From Hexactinellida sp. DTS-2022 (Eukaryota > Porifera > Hexactinellida): a DNA stretch of 64,000 nt. Below are positions 44,840 to 55,346 of this stretch, in pieces. The stretch is taken from the NCBI GenBank assembly GCA_028753945.1, contig JAPNXP010000015.1:1550001-1614000 (forward strand). Reading direction: 5' to 3'. A program made the position numbers and the translations under genes. How positions within the stretch are numbered: the stretch's first letter is position 1; each line of letters starts with the position of its first letter. The notes under the pieces were generated by a model. The model searched no databases, was not told where the DNA came from, and was given only the letters and a program-made list of their open reading frames with translations.

Positions 44840-45302
44840 ATAAAATAAATAAACTAGAAAACAAAATGTTTAAAAAAAAAGATTAACCAATAGACCAATA
44901 GACAACAAAATATTATAACCAATCAACAAAAAGTTAACCTTTAGACAATTAGACAACAAAGGTTAATAAACAAAAGGTTAGCCAAATGTTCTTAATTAAG
45001 AATTTGGTTGGTTATTATATTTAGTGACAAATTATTATACACCCATGATTAAATGAACAATAAAAATAACATAGTTGATAATTTCGTCTCTAAATTGGAC
45101 CAATAACCAATGCACTTCTAACATATCTATGGTCCGTTTTTTTCATTTCAGCACTCCGTACTTATTATTTCGTAGTCCACGGTTGAACCAATTCCAGTCG
45201 ATCTTATTCCAGTCTTGTAAATTAGTTGGACCTATTCCAGTCGATCTTATTCTGGTTTCCCAGATTTACTATGTCAAGTCCATGACGATGCTGGTCACCA
45301 AA
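44840..45302. other. No gene recognised
   Basis: AT-rich DNA upstream of P3 with repeated ACCTTTAGACAA/AATAGACAACAA words, and a duplicated CCAGTCGATCTTATTC (about 45195 and 45239). Confidence 0.4.
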
Positions 45303-45310
45303 GCGTAGAA

Positions 45311-46997
45311 CAGGCTTGGACCGGGTCAAGATTTCATGACCCGGTCGACCCGGTAAGCTCAGACCCGGTGACCCGGTGTAACAGCCCAGATTATACCCCC
45401 GTCCTCGAATAAGCCCAGATATAATCTGTCCTAGCCAAGATTATTCCCGGGGTTATTTTGTCCTAGGACAGATTATACCCCCGGGTATGAAGTGGGCTAG
45501 CCCAAAATATACCCCCCTAGCCCAGATTATACCCCCATGGGGGTATAATCTGGGCAAGGACAGAATATACCTGGGTATAATCTGGGCTAGGACAGAATAT
45601 ACTCCCTGGCCTCATTATGTCATGTGCGAAAATGTGGTGCTTGTGGTGTGATAACGTATATATGTATGCATAAATGTTGCATGCAACATTGTAACATACA
45701 AGGTGCAACAATTTTGAATGAATATCGAACACTCAACAATTCACATGAAATATCGCAAAACAATTTTGTATGCAACATTCCAAATATACGATGCAACTTT
45801 GTTCTACTATCAAATTTTCTTCGTATATAAACAAATAAACGTATGTCCCATCTCTAAGTTGAATAATTCTTGAACATAAAGAATTTTTCATGAAATATTA
45901 ACTTTTTGGCAAATTTTGGGTATTCGCGATATGGATAGTTTATTTGCGAAGTTTACCCGAAGAGAAGTTGAATTTGATCAAATATTGTTCTCTTGGTAGT
46001 TTTAACAATCAATAATGGATTATTCGGCAAAAGAACAGTTTATAATCTATTCACAATTATTTGTCATTTTTTTCAATGAATTAGTACGTATTTAGTTATA
46101 AAATTAAAACCACACAATACGTATAAACTTGTGTTGGTTTTTTTGTTCAATCGTCATTCGAAATACAGTGGATGCCGGTTATAAGCACATCGTCGGGAAC
46201 TGCACTTGATGTGGTTTTAACCGGCATGTTCTTATAACCGACATAATTTATATAGGGTATAATAACCGGTATATGGCAAGTTTGGCAACCGTTTTCCAAC
46301 ATAGAGTTCTTATATCCGATATGTTCTTATGACCGGCGTGCTTATATCCGACGTCTACTGACTACATATTTGGTAACCTACTACTACTGTCCCGTCCCGA
46401 AAATTGGGTATCTAGATTTTCCGGGACTGTCCCGTCCCGTTCCGAAAATTAGGCATACACAATAATAGAGGGATATATTCTGTCCTAGCCCAGATTATAC
46501 CCCCAAGGGGGTATAATCTGGGCTAGAGGGGTATATTTTGGGCTAGCCCACTTCATACCCGGGTATAATCTGGCCTAGGACAGAATATACTCCCGGGTAT
46601 ATTCTGGCCTAGGACAGATTATACCCGGGTATATACTGATGGGGGTTAATCTGGGCTGCTACACCGGCTGACCCGGTAAATTTTGACCCGGTAACCCGGT
46701 TGACCCGGTAAGTAAGTATACAGTGACCAGCGATACCAAAGAAATTTCAATTGAGGTACTATGTCTCATAAATATTAAACGACTTACTATATTAAATGAA
46801 TCTTTCTAAGTATAATTCTACAAACCAATAAAATTTGATTAGCATTACTGTGAAGAATCGGTTAAAATCAAAATTAAGTGACCCGGTATCCGGTGACCCA
46901 GTCCAAGCCGGACCCGGTAATGACCCGGAGTTTTAGCGAATATTGTGACCCGGTTGATCCGGAGACCCGGTTGACCCGGTGACCCGGTCAAAGCCTG
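45311..46997. mobile_element. Large hAT-type foldback element
   Basis: CAGGCTTGGACCGGGTCA and TGACCCGGTCAAAGCCTG bound 1687 bases, between perfect 8-mers GCGTAGAA (45303-45310, 46998-47005). Both arms contain many GACCCGGT units, then GCCCAGATTATACCCCC-type palindromic units. It encodes nothing and holds a Tc1/mariner-like MITE near its centre. Confidence 0.88.
46166..46360. mobile_element. Tc1/mariner-like MITE
   Basis: CAGTGGATGCCGGTTATAAG after TA, and the approximate complement CTTATATCCGACGTCTACTG. Internal TTCTTATAACCGACAT blocks occur in both arms. Confidence 0.75.
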
Positions 46998-47059
46998 GCG
47001 TAGAACGCACTCTTAGTCGTGCAAAATATTTAGGATTTTGGGTTGGAATGAGCTCTGAT

Positions 47060-47470
47060 ATCCAAAGGTGTATGTGACCTCTTGCGAAACTTGTCAAAAA
47101 GCTAAACTACCTTAACCGGTCAGAACCCCATTACTCAATACTCCAATTGGGAGACGATGCAATTAGTTAACGTGGACGTTCTTGAAGTTCCTGTTAGTAC
47201 AAATGGACACCGATTCATCTTAGTAGTCGAGGACGCGTTTACAAAATGGCTGGAATGCATTCCAATGTCTGATCAGAAGGCCGAGACCATTACGAGAATA
47301 TTGGTGGAATTCTTTGCTAGTTTCGGTATCCCTGAATTTCTCCATTCCGACCAAGGACGGAATTTTGAATCTTGCCTCTTGGAAGAAGCTTGTAGGTCGT
47401 TGGGAATCCTTAAAACTCGTACTACCCCTTATCATCCTCAGGGAAATCGCAACAATAGTTTTCAAGTTAC
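47060..47470 (+). pseudogene. Ty3/gypsy integrase fragment
   Basis: TSCETCQKAKL is the Cys-Cys half of the zinc-binding domain. A frameshift follows, then the core LVNVDVLEVP (first Asp), TKWLECIPMSDQKAETITRI, FLHSDQGRNFES (second Asp) and TTPYHPQGNR. It ends just before the usual catalytic Glu. No long terminal repeats were noticed nearby. Confidence 0.85.
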
Positions 47471-47888
47471 AGACTTTTAAAAGTCGATCCTGTATAGTCA
47501 TTAATGTTAGAATGTCGTTAATGGAGATTTAGTGGAAATCTTCTGAAAAGATAATTTTTGTAATACCTTGTGAAATCAATTCTATCCGACTTCAACAAAA
47601 CTGAGTTTCTGGGATAAGTAGGCATATAGATCTATGCTCTCTACCATCCGAGATTATATTCATTGAGAACTCATATTATTCCAGCCTTTGAAACTTTGGA
47701 ATTTGTCAAAATATTTTTTAGGCTGAAATAATATCCAAGGGTCAAATATTATACATAAGTATATACAATTCATCTCCGTTCGTGGTAGAGAGTATAGTTA
47801 ACATAGTGTATTTACTGTACAATCTTGAATTGAATAAAACCGAAGCCTATTGAGTATAAAATCTATTACATAAATATGTTTTTTTATA
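47471..47888. other. No gene recognised
   Basis: AT-rich DNA between the integrase fragment and MULE-2. Nothing assignable. Confidence 0.4.
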
Positions 47889-47907
47889 ATTTCTAAGGAA
47901 GCGCGGC

Positions 47908-48048
47908 AATTGATCGACTGACAACGTTTGCAATTGATCGAATTTCTAAGGTTTGCAATTGATCGAATTTCTAAGGTTTGCAATTGATCGACTTAGGTTT
48001 GCAATTGATCGAATTTCTAAGGTTTGCAATTGATCGACTTAGTGATAG
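47908..48048 (+). repeat. Left subterminal array of MULE-2
   Basis: Six units of GCAATTGATCGA followed by ATTTCTAAGGTTT or CTTAGGTTT. The inverted array at 51205-51400 has about nine units. Note that the unit contains ATTTCTAAG, the same 9-mer as the target duplication. Confidence 0.9.
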
Positions 48049-48174
48049 ACTTAATATGTGATTTATTCTAACTTTGAGTAATATTTTTGAGAATATAATG
48101 ATTTAATTAAGGAATTGTGAAAAGATAATGAATTAAAATTGGATAACAACAACAACAAAATATTAGAGTAAAAA

Positions 48175-48840
48175 TTAAGTAAAAATATTGAATCTTTGTT
48201 CTATATTGCACCTGCATATTGGACATTGTTCCAAGGATGCACTGCATTCCTCACAACATTTTGCATGCCTGCAAGGAAGAAATAGGACTGTTGTTATTCT
48301 CTGAAGTAAGCACACACAGCAATTAACCTGATTATCATCTTCAGGCTCTTCATCCGTCAAAGACTCATCTTGGAAATCTCCAAGGCTAATTGGGTTTGTA
48401 ACTGGGTGAATAGAGCTAGCTATGGCATCCACATATCGAGTTGGACTATATTCTCCCGATACAAGCATTTCTTTGCATTGAGCACGAAACGAATCATTTT
48501 CGATGTCAATCAACTTACGACTGCGAGTAATATCAATACCTTTTCCAAGGCGCTCAATGTCTAAATCTGTGTCTTGTATCGTCTTATTGAGGATTTCAAC
48601 AAAAAAACATACACGCGGGTGAGAGACCACGATGTCCTTTTTTAATCTATAGTGGTAGTTCTCTGCTCCATTATTTGTGATATGTTGGCAGTTAAAGATA
48701 GATAATTCTTTCTTAGGAATGGAAATAATCCATTGTCGTCTTATTTACTTCTTAAAGATTGCATATTGATTCTTATGAACTTCACTAAGAGGCAAATCTC
48801 TCACTTCCAGTGGATTGAATACAAATATAATCTGATCTAA
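48175..48840 (-). pseudogene. MULE-2 transposase C-terminus fused to a RING finger
   Basis: One minus-strand frame runs from LEVRDLPLSEVHKNQYAIF through one stop, then RRQWIISIPKKELSIFNC and NNGAENYHYRLKKDIVVSHP, the last conserved block of MULE transposases. It continues without a stop through a 100-residue linker (LGKGIDITRSRKLID, CKEMLVSGEYSPTRYVDAIA) into a RING finger at the C-terminus: CCVC, LPCRHAKCCEECS and CPICRCN. The CxxC, CxHxxxCxxC, CPxC spacing is that of IAP-type C3HC4 RING domains, which are ubiquitin ligase modules. MULE-1 has a homologous linker and RING. I infer the RING is a native part of this transposase lineage, not a chance neighbour. Confidence 0.87.
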
Positions 48841-48848
48841 CTAGTTTT

Positions 48849-50085
48849 TACTGTGCCGACTATACTATAGTATAGTGGCCCAGTTCTAATCTCAGTGCCT
48901 TGGTTATTACTGTGCCGACTATACAATGGTATAGTGGCCCAGTTCTAATCTTACTGCTTTGGTATATTATTCTTCCGTAGATCGTCCACAGAACAGAGTT
49001 TAATTAACTAAGAGCCCAAATTTTCAGGACAGGTGACTCATGGATTACAGATGTGCACCTGGAATCACGATTTTTGATTAAAAACTTTTGGACACATTTT
49101 TGCAACTGTTTAATGTTAGAAAAGGAACAATAAATGGTGCCCGAATATTTAATTTATTTGCATTAGATAGAAAATTAAATTCTACACCTTTTCACAGTGC
49201 GCGAATTAATAAATTTGGTTTCGTTTGTGCCACAATAGAGTTGCAAATTTCCTTTGTTTACTAACACATCAGTTCAATTGAAAGTGTTAAATCTAATTCT
49301 ATTGTTTCAACTTGTGATTATTATATTGATTCAACTTGTGAGATCGAGTAGGCTTCTATTTTCCAATTGAAAACTAAGATTATATATTTCATAACAACGA
49401 CAGATTATGTGATTACATTTACTTCTGCGAGAATATTATTGCACTGTTAATATATGACGTATATAATTATAATTAATTCAGTCAGTATATGACTTATATA
49501 GATGCTCCCAATTTGTTTATTAGGGGTTATCGAGTGTGCGGAATTGAAACTTGATAGCCAAATTGATTAATTTATTATTTATGACAAAATAATTAAACTT
49601 AATAAATATTTGTTGACATTGAAATTGGTGTTAAATTATTAATAATTATTTATATTAAATAATTAAATATCATAAATCTCAGAGATCATAGAAGATAGAA
49701 ACAAACTTTCAATTTATCAATTGATCCTTATGCCACGTAACACCTCTACAAATGGGTTTTGACCCCTTGAGGTGATGATGACATCGTCAAAAAAATGTGT
49801 TTTTACAATTTTGTGAATTCTATATTTTGAATGGGTTAGTTGGTGTTGAGTGAACTCCCAACACGCACATAAAAAATGCTGACTCATCACTTATTATATT
49901 CTACTGAAACTTGAATATCTTTGAATTGAAGTAAGCTAAAAACGAAACTACCAACTCACTAAGGTTCGCTGCCTTTTGAAACACCTTTCTAAAATAATTT
50001 CACACATTCATGGTGATGATGACATGGCGAAAAAAAAATCCCAAATTGCAGCATGTGCAGACAGCATGTTCCTTTGGAGGCACTA
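48849..50085 (+). mobile_element. Dispersed element headed by tandem repeats, copy 2, inside MULE-2
   Basis: Two ACTGTGCCGACTATAC...GTATAGTGGCCCAGT units (48849-48963) are followed by core blocks shared with 24068-24680 to about 49345. The rest is AT-rich, with a duplicated GGTGATGATGACAT at about 49773 and 50012. It separates the MULE-2 transposase halves, so it inserted after MULE-2 arrived. The right boundary is approximate. Confidence 0.6.
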
Positions 50086-51041
50086 TCAATAAAACACCAT
50101 CAAAATATAGTGCCACCAAAGGAGCATGCGTCGGCACAGGGTGCAAATTTGGATTTTTGTAAAATCTGGATTTGTTTGATAAAGAGTAGTTAGACCTAAG
50201 TTTTGTATTTTCTGCCAAATACATTGAGTATATTGAAAATGACATCCCCGTAGATGAATACCTAGGAACTGTCTCTTTACAGCACTTCTAGCCCCTTTCC
50301 CCCAATCAGACATTCCATGGCTAGGTTTTAGTGGTGGAACAAGTTCGTGTATTCTAGCGAGAACAGCTGTATAGATTTCCTCATGCTTGGCTGTAAGAAG
50401 ACAATGGAAAACCGGCAGTACATGGCGTCCAAATCGGGCGAAGATAGTCCACAATTGATAGAACTGGGATGGTACCGTATAAAATGTACCATCAAAATAG
50501 ATGTGAACCACTTCAGGGAGAGAAATCTTCATCTTATCTGAGAAAAATATCACACCAGTGTCACCACCTATTTGTACTTCACCTTTATAGTATATACCAA
50601 AATCAGATGATACAATAAGTTGACAAAACTCAGTAGCACCTTTAGTAATAGGTGGTTCAATTTCTCTTCTTGCTCGATACATTGCACTCTCCAAATTTTT
50701 ATAGGACACATGAACTGCAGAAGGATCATCACGAACAACATCTTTGAACACTTTAGATAACCTTTCACGTGAACATCTCGCCGCAGAAACACATTTAGAT
50801 TTTAAAATTAAAACTTCAGCATTATAATCAGAAACTAAATGGTTATGGTGTTTTATGGGATCAATATAGTATTGGATTCATAGTTTAACTTTGCAGATCC
50901 TTTACACTTTACTTTCTGATGTAAAACACATCGGAGATACATTACCCCAGGTTTGGCTTTGTGTTGTGTGTATATAAAACCATCTGGCGTAGTGAAAATT
51001 GTTCCCCTTCTATGTTTATAATTTCCGCATACGTAGTCCAT
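50086..51041 (-). pseudogene. MULE-2 transposase, FLYWCH and nuclease N-terminal part
   Basis: From 51041, MDYVCGNYKHRRGTIFTTP and GVMYLRCVLHQKVKCKGSAK form a FLYWCH-type finger. A frameshift near 50875 precedes KHHNHLVSDYNAEVL, the rest of the finger. The MULE nuclease follows: YFDGTFYTVPSQFYQLW with the first catalytic Asp, RFGRHVLPVFHCLLTAKHEE, and MSDWGKGARSAV with a likely second Asp. RGCHFQYTQCIWQKIQNLGL is a conserved pre-Glu block. Coding fails after NPDFTK near 50130, where a repeat interrupts it. The remainder is at 48175-48840. First and second acidic residues are retained here, unlike MULE-1. Confidence 0.88.
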
Positions 51042-51414
51042 GTTAAGATTAGAGTGGAAATAAAGTTAGAGATAAGTACGTATTCGAATAAACAAATTGT
51101 AAAACGGACACTTATTTATACAATGAAACGTTTCTAGTATACACCATACAGTTTCATTTGTATGGTTTACAATTTATCGACAATTGTATTTTCGAACATT
51201 TGCAAATCCTAGAAAGTCGATCAATTGCAAACCTTAGAAAGTCGATCAATTGCAAACCCTCAGAAGTCGATCAATTAAAACCTGTAGTCGATCAATTGCA
51301 AACCTTAGAAAGTCGATCAATTGAAAACATGTAGTCGATCAATTGCAAACCTTAGAAAGTCGATCAATTGCAAACCCTCAGAAGTCGATCAATTGCAGGC
51401 GCTCCATTTCTAAG

Positions 51415-52320
51415 AATTCTTCGTAATACATTCTCAATGACGATATCATTTATTAAATAGCTGCACTTTGAAATTTAAGTATCAGAATCAATTGAAATTT
51501 GATATGCACATAGAAAACACTATCTAAATACTGAATCAATTACTAGTAATCCATTTGAGTCATATCCCTGTACGAGGCTCCAATTTCCCCCTGTACATTG
51601 GTCAAGATCCCTAGACACCTCAAATTTCTTTCTCGCTCGCTTCGCTCGCTCGTCTGAGATGTAAGTCTACACTTATACTGAAACGAATTACACTAACCAA
51701 AGCATTTTATTATGTGTGTCAAGATATACGTACTAACATGTTATTTAATCTTATTAAGTTTGACATAAATCAAAATAATCAATTAGGAACGCAGATAATA
51801 TTAAAATATATATTTTTTGTACAGAGAATCCCTTGTACGCTTGAATAGGGTATTAATTTACACAAAACAAAATGCTACATTAGGGTTAGACATTTTTTAG
51901 GTATTATTCGACAAACAATCAATAATTTATCCACACTAGTAATCCATATACAAATTTATTACATCCCTGTAAGCCTGGACAGAACATCCAAAATGGTTGA
52001 AATCACTGTACGGTTGACAGGAATGGACTGTTCTAGATGCGCCTTGTAGGATATTCCTAGTTATTCGGCAACTTTGGTTCTAACTACTAATCAACTGTTT
52101 TACAAACCCAATACACAATTACTTTAGACCTGTTATCTGTCAGAATTGTCTTTTACTGTCAATATATCTAGTAGTAGTTATGCTGTAGTATTTGCTGGGG
52201 TTGCAAAATTCTTGTTAATGTATTGATTTTTGTAGGCTACTTTTCATACTTTACAGGACATTAAACTTTAAAGTTTCATCTTTATCGCATAATTTTTGGT
52301 AACATCAACTGCTAGATCTA
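51415..52320. other. No gene recognised
   Basis: AT-rich DNA. About 51545-51660 is the inverse partner of the repeat at 25505-25625 and contains a TCGCTCGCTTCGCTCGCTCG run. The remainder shows nothing assignable. Confidence 0.45.
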
Positions 52321-52622
52321 ACACCAATCATAGACTACTATATAATACAGATGGGAAAGCAGCCGACCAACGAATAAAAAAGAGAGGCCAGTTTATGATT
52401 TTCACTCTAATACAATCTATGCTTATAGAACTTGTGAATTTGACTTAATATAGGGTAATAGAGTATGGTAAATCCATTAGTAGTATTTATAAGATTCTCA
52501 GAACTGCGGTTTAGGCGCCATTTAATGATGACGTCAGCGACAGCTAATACACATGTATACAGTATACACATAAAAGAATTCAATGGAGCATAATTTATTA
52601 TAATGATAATAAAGACAAACAA

Positions 52623-55184
52623 TCAGTCTGGTAGTCTACGTTTCTTGGCCTTAAATGAATCAACTTGAGACTTTCTAGCAGTTTCACTAACTTCATTGGA
52701 AAGTCCTTTAAGATAAAGATTAGTTACAATCGAATGAACTCTCTTACAACCATCAGTAGCATGTAGATCGCAAACAAAACCAGAATCCCATTCAACTGAT
52801 ACCTGTGCAAGTAGGTGGAGCATTACATGTTTAGTTGGAAGTTTAGTTGCCAATATCTTCGATTCAAACGATTCGAGTATACAAAATGCAGTTTCTACAT
52901 ACTGGTAAAGGATTACTGTTGGTAAGTGGAGCCCCCCTCTATTAAGAATCTCAATATAAGAATTATTCATCTGATCTTTCTGAAGTAGTTCAAAACAAAC
53001 ATCACAGTTGGAACGTTGTATGAGCGAATGAGAGATGTACCCTGCTACATAAGCAACAATATGTTTAGAGTTATCTGATAAAGAAAGTAGGTCAATAGAA
53101 TCAGTCGGTAATGTGATTAAAAAATCAGAAATTAGCTTATTTATTTCATCAGTTGAAGACACTATTAAGCCACTAAAGTCGATATCGCGTTTGAGAAGGT
53201 GCTGGTAAGTTATTATCTTTTCAGAATGCAGTATCTCAGTTAAACTCACTAGAAAACGACCGCCACTCATTTGTCTATATTGAGAAAATCTCCTTTCTAA
53301 TGGATCGGTCTGTAATCTTCCGGTTAATACGTAATGAAAGCCATCTATGATTAAATCATATGATAGATCAGCAATAGCGGCATTTGTATTCATTAATGCT
53401 TCAAAGGTTTGTTTAGTGAGACCAAGTTTTTTCGAAAGTTTCCAAGTTGATAACCAATTGTTCATTTCCAGTAGAAAGGTACGTTTATCTTTAAGCGTAT
53501 TTGGACTAATAGCATTTCCAAAGTGATGCGGATGAAAACGTTCTTTGGAATTAACAAGCAACCACCACATGTTTACCAGCTCTAAGAATGCTGGAGTTAC
53601 TATATCTTCATCCCTGAGATATTCACGCATTGCAGCTGAGGTTTTACTATCAAAAATAGCAAGAGCTAGTGGAACCGATTGTTTGTTATTTCCTGGGTGA
53701 AGTGCTTGGTAGTTTAAAGATGGAGCTTTTCGAAGATGGAAATTGAGAGAGTGGTCTGCGTCATGAACTTTGTGAAGACTACGCCAAAATACATTCCCTG
53801 CTGGAACTATAAGAGTTAATTCTTGAAGTTTTAATTGCAGCTGTGGAATTTGAAAGAACCGAGCACCAATAAGATTATTCCGAATGTTTTTGATTAGGTG
53901 AACTGTATCAAAAAGCAAGTAAACAATTAGAGAATTATTTGGATTGATCATACAGTATTTCTTTTCAGGAACTGGATAAGTATTCATCAAATAGTTGAAC
54001 GAAGAAATATTGGTTCGGTGATTATCAGAAATAACAGCACGAGGATGAAACTTTTCATAGGTTAAATTTTCCAGACAATTAAGGATACCATTACTTACAA
54101 TTTTGGACGATATAGTGAATAATGGAATAGCTTTAATGATAAAGGGGATAGTATTAGTGAGAGACATCGCCATAAAACAAAGTATGCTCTTGTACATTTG
54201 GAGATCTTCATTACAACCAATAATAGTTTGTCCGTCAAATTGTACTTGTTGCTGTAGATGCATTTCATCAAGAAGAATTACGACATCATTTCCAAAAAAA
54301 CCATCTTCACGAAATTTAGATAAAGCTTTTATACTATCAATGGAGTCGGATTTTAAACAACGTAATAATCTCTGGCTAGGTAGCGGCATGTATTGACGTA
54401 ATAGATTATAAGCTGCATTTGAAGTATAGCGCAATTGAAGGGCAAATCGAAGAGTACTGGTAGAGTATTTACACTTTCCTTTAGGGCAATAGTATACGAG
54501 TCGCAACAGATCTTTAAGAGGTTCAATATCATAATTGTGAGTGATGTTTCGACAATAGATGGGTAAATTTGTTAACATATCCAAGTTACGAATTTTAGAA
54601 CCTTTAGAATTCGATATATAATCTGGAAGAGGAATAAGGAATCCTTCAAAACTAAGCTTCACATGTAAATCAGAACTGATATTTATACACTCCATAACTG
54701 TAGCTACACCTGATTGTATTTCAACCCGATAAATAGTAAGATCTGTTTCAGTAGAAGAATGAAAAAAGTCTCGATACTCGATCGCTGATTTTATGTGGCT
54801 TAAGATATCTTGTAAACTTTCGCATTTTGATCGAGATTGAAAAATGGGTAATTCATCTTTCTGAAAAATCCGCACAATAGGTTTTTTTCGAATAGGTGGA
54901 GAGATAATAGCCTGCTGGCTTTTAGGGATAGAAGAAGGGTATATTGTTGGGATAGGGCTGAGTTTCAAATTTAGCCTCGTCTTTAATGGATGGGGAATTA
55001 TATATTTTTCTTCAAAATGTTGGATGCATATTCGTGAAGACTGAGTAATTGTGAAAGCTTCTCGATTCAAAAACTTCACCCATTTCTGTCGAAGCTCATC
55101 TTGCTTTGGAAAGGCAAACATAACTTTACTAGGTCCATTGGAATATCCCGAATGACAATGTACGACAGAGCATTTGAATGGCAT
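52623..55184 (-). CDS. THAP-domain P-type transposase (P4)
   Basis: The open frame reaches 874 codons from 55247. I prefer the internal start MPFKCSVVHCHSGYSN (55184), which places the THAP finger at the N-terminus like its relatives, leaving about 853 residues. THAP features are CSVVHC, KWVKFLNRE, CIQHF and IPTIYPS. The nuclease shows VVILLDEMHLQQQ (first Asp), VISDNHRTNISSF (second Asp), LLFDTVHLIKNIRNN and the Glu block GRLQTDPLERRFSQYRQMSG. The C-terminus has CDVCFELL and an RKSQVDSFKAKKRR basic tail that could act in nuclear import. It is well diverged from P1-P3. No frame breaks were found, so it may be functional. Confidence 0.92.
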   Translation of the reverse strand: MPFKCSVVHCHSGYSNGPSKVMFAFPKQDELRQKWVKFLNREAFTITQSSRICIQHFEEKYIIPHPLKTRLNLKLSPIPTIYPSSIPKSQQAIISPPIRKKPIVRIFQKDELPIFQSRSKCESLQDILSHIKSAIEYRDFFHSSTETDLTIYRVEIQSGVATVMECINISSDLHVKLSFEGFLIPLPDYISNSKGSKIRNLDMLTNLPIYCRNITHNYDIEPLKDLLRLVYYCPKGKCKYSTSTLRFALQLRYTSNAAYNLLRQYMPLPSQRLLRCLKSDSIDSIKALSKFREDGFFGNDVVILLDEMHLQQQVQFDGQTIIGCNEDLQMYKSILCFMAMSLTNTIPFIIKAIPLFTISSKIVSNGILNCLENLTYEKFHPRAVISDNHRTNISSFNYLMNTYPVPEKKYCMINPNNSLIVYLLFDTVHLIKNIRNNLIGARFFQIPQLQLKLQELTLIVPAGNVFWRSLHKVHDADHSLNFHLRKAPSLNYQALHPGNNKQSVPLALAIFDSKTSAAMREYLRDEDIVTPAFLELVNMWWLLVNSKERFHPHHFGNAISPNTLKDKRTFLLEMNNWLSTWKLSKKLGLTKQTFEALMNTNAAIADLSYDLIIDGFHYVLTGRLQTDPLERRFSQYRQMSGGRFLVSLTEILHSEKIITYQHLLKRDIDFSGLIVSSTDEINKLISDFLITLPTDSIDLLSLSDNSKHIVAYVAGYISHSLIQRSNCDVCFELLQKDQMNNSYIEILNRGGLHLPTVILYQYVETAFCILESFESKILATKLPTKHVMLHLLAQVSVEWDSGFVCDLHATDGCKRVHSIVTNLYLKGLSNEVSETARKSQVDSFKAKKRRLPD

Positions 55185-55283
55185 AAGATAATGAGATCTA
55201 AGGATTGATTTAGGAAAAGTTTTATACAGTAAGTCAGAAATACACATATTCCTATAGTACGGATATTATATACATGTATTTAA

Positions 55284-55346
55284 ACCGTCGAAATTGAGAT
55301 TTCTTATATTCGAAATCTCAACTTCGTGATCCTCAATTTCGACGGT
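55284..55346. promoter_or_regulatory. Two overlapping hairpins upstream of the P4 transposase start
   Basis: ACCGTCGAAATTGAG (55284-55298) is the exact complement of 55332-55346. TTGAGATTTC (55294-55303) is the complement of 55312-55321. The two stems share the TTGAG segment, so they exclude each other. The site lies 100-160 bases before the preferred start codon. A regulatory role is speculation. Confidence 0.4.

Larger units (their letters stand above)
47898..51405. mobile_element. MULE-2: FLYWCH-MULE-RING transposon
   Basis: Termini GAAGCGCGGCAATTGATCG and the complement of GGAGCGCCTGCAATTGATCG are flanked by a perfect 9-base duplication, ATTTCTAAG (47889-47897, 51406-51414), as expected for Mutator-like elements. 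Arrays of TTTGCAATTGATCG-containing units of 21-25 bases occupy both ends. The minus strand encodes FLYWCH, MULE nuclease and RING, interrupted by a repeat element at about 48845-50085. Confidence 0.92.

Noticed and set aside
45375-46650. A separate nested transposon with GCCCAGATTATACCC ends
   Set aside because: The complementarity extends outward through CCGGTGTA into the GACCCGGT arms, so it is the inner part of the single foldback 45311-46997. No independent target duplication was found.
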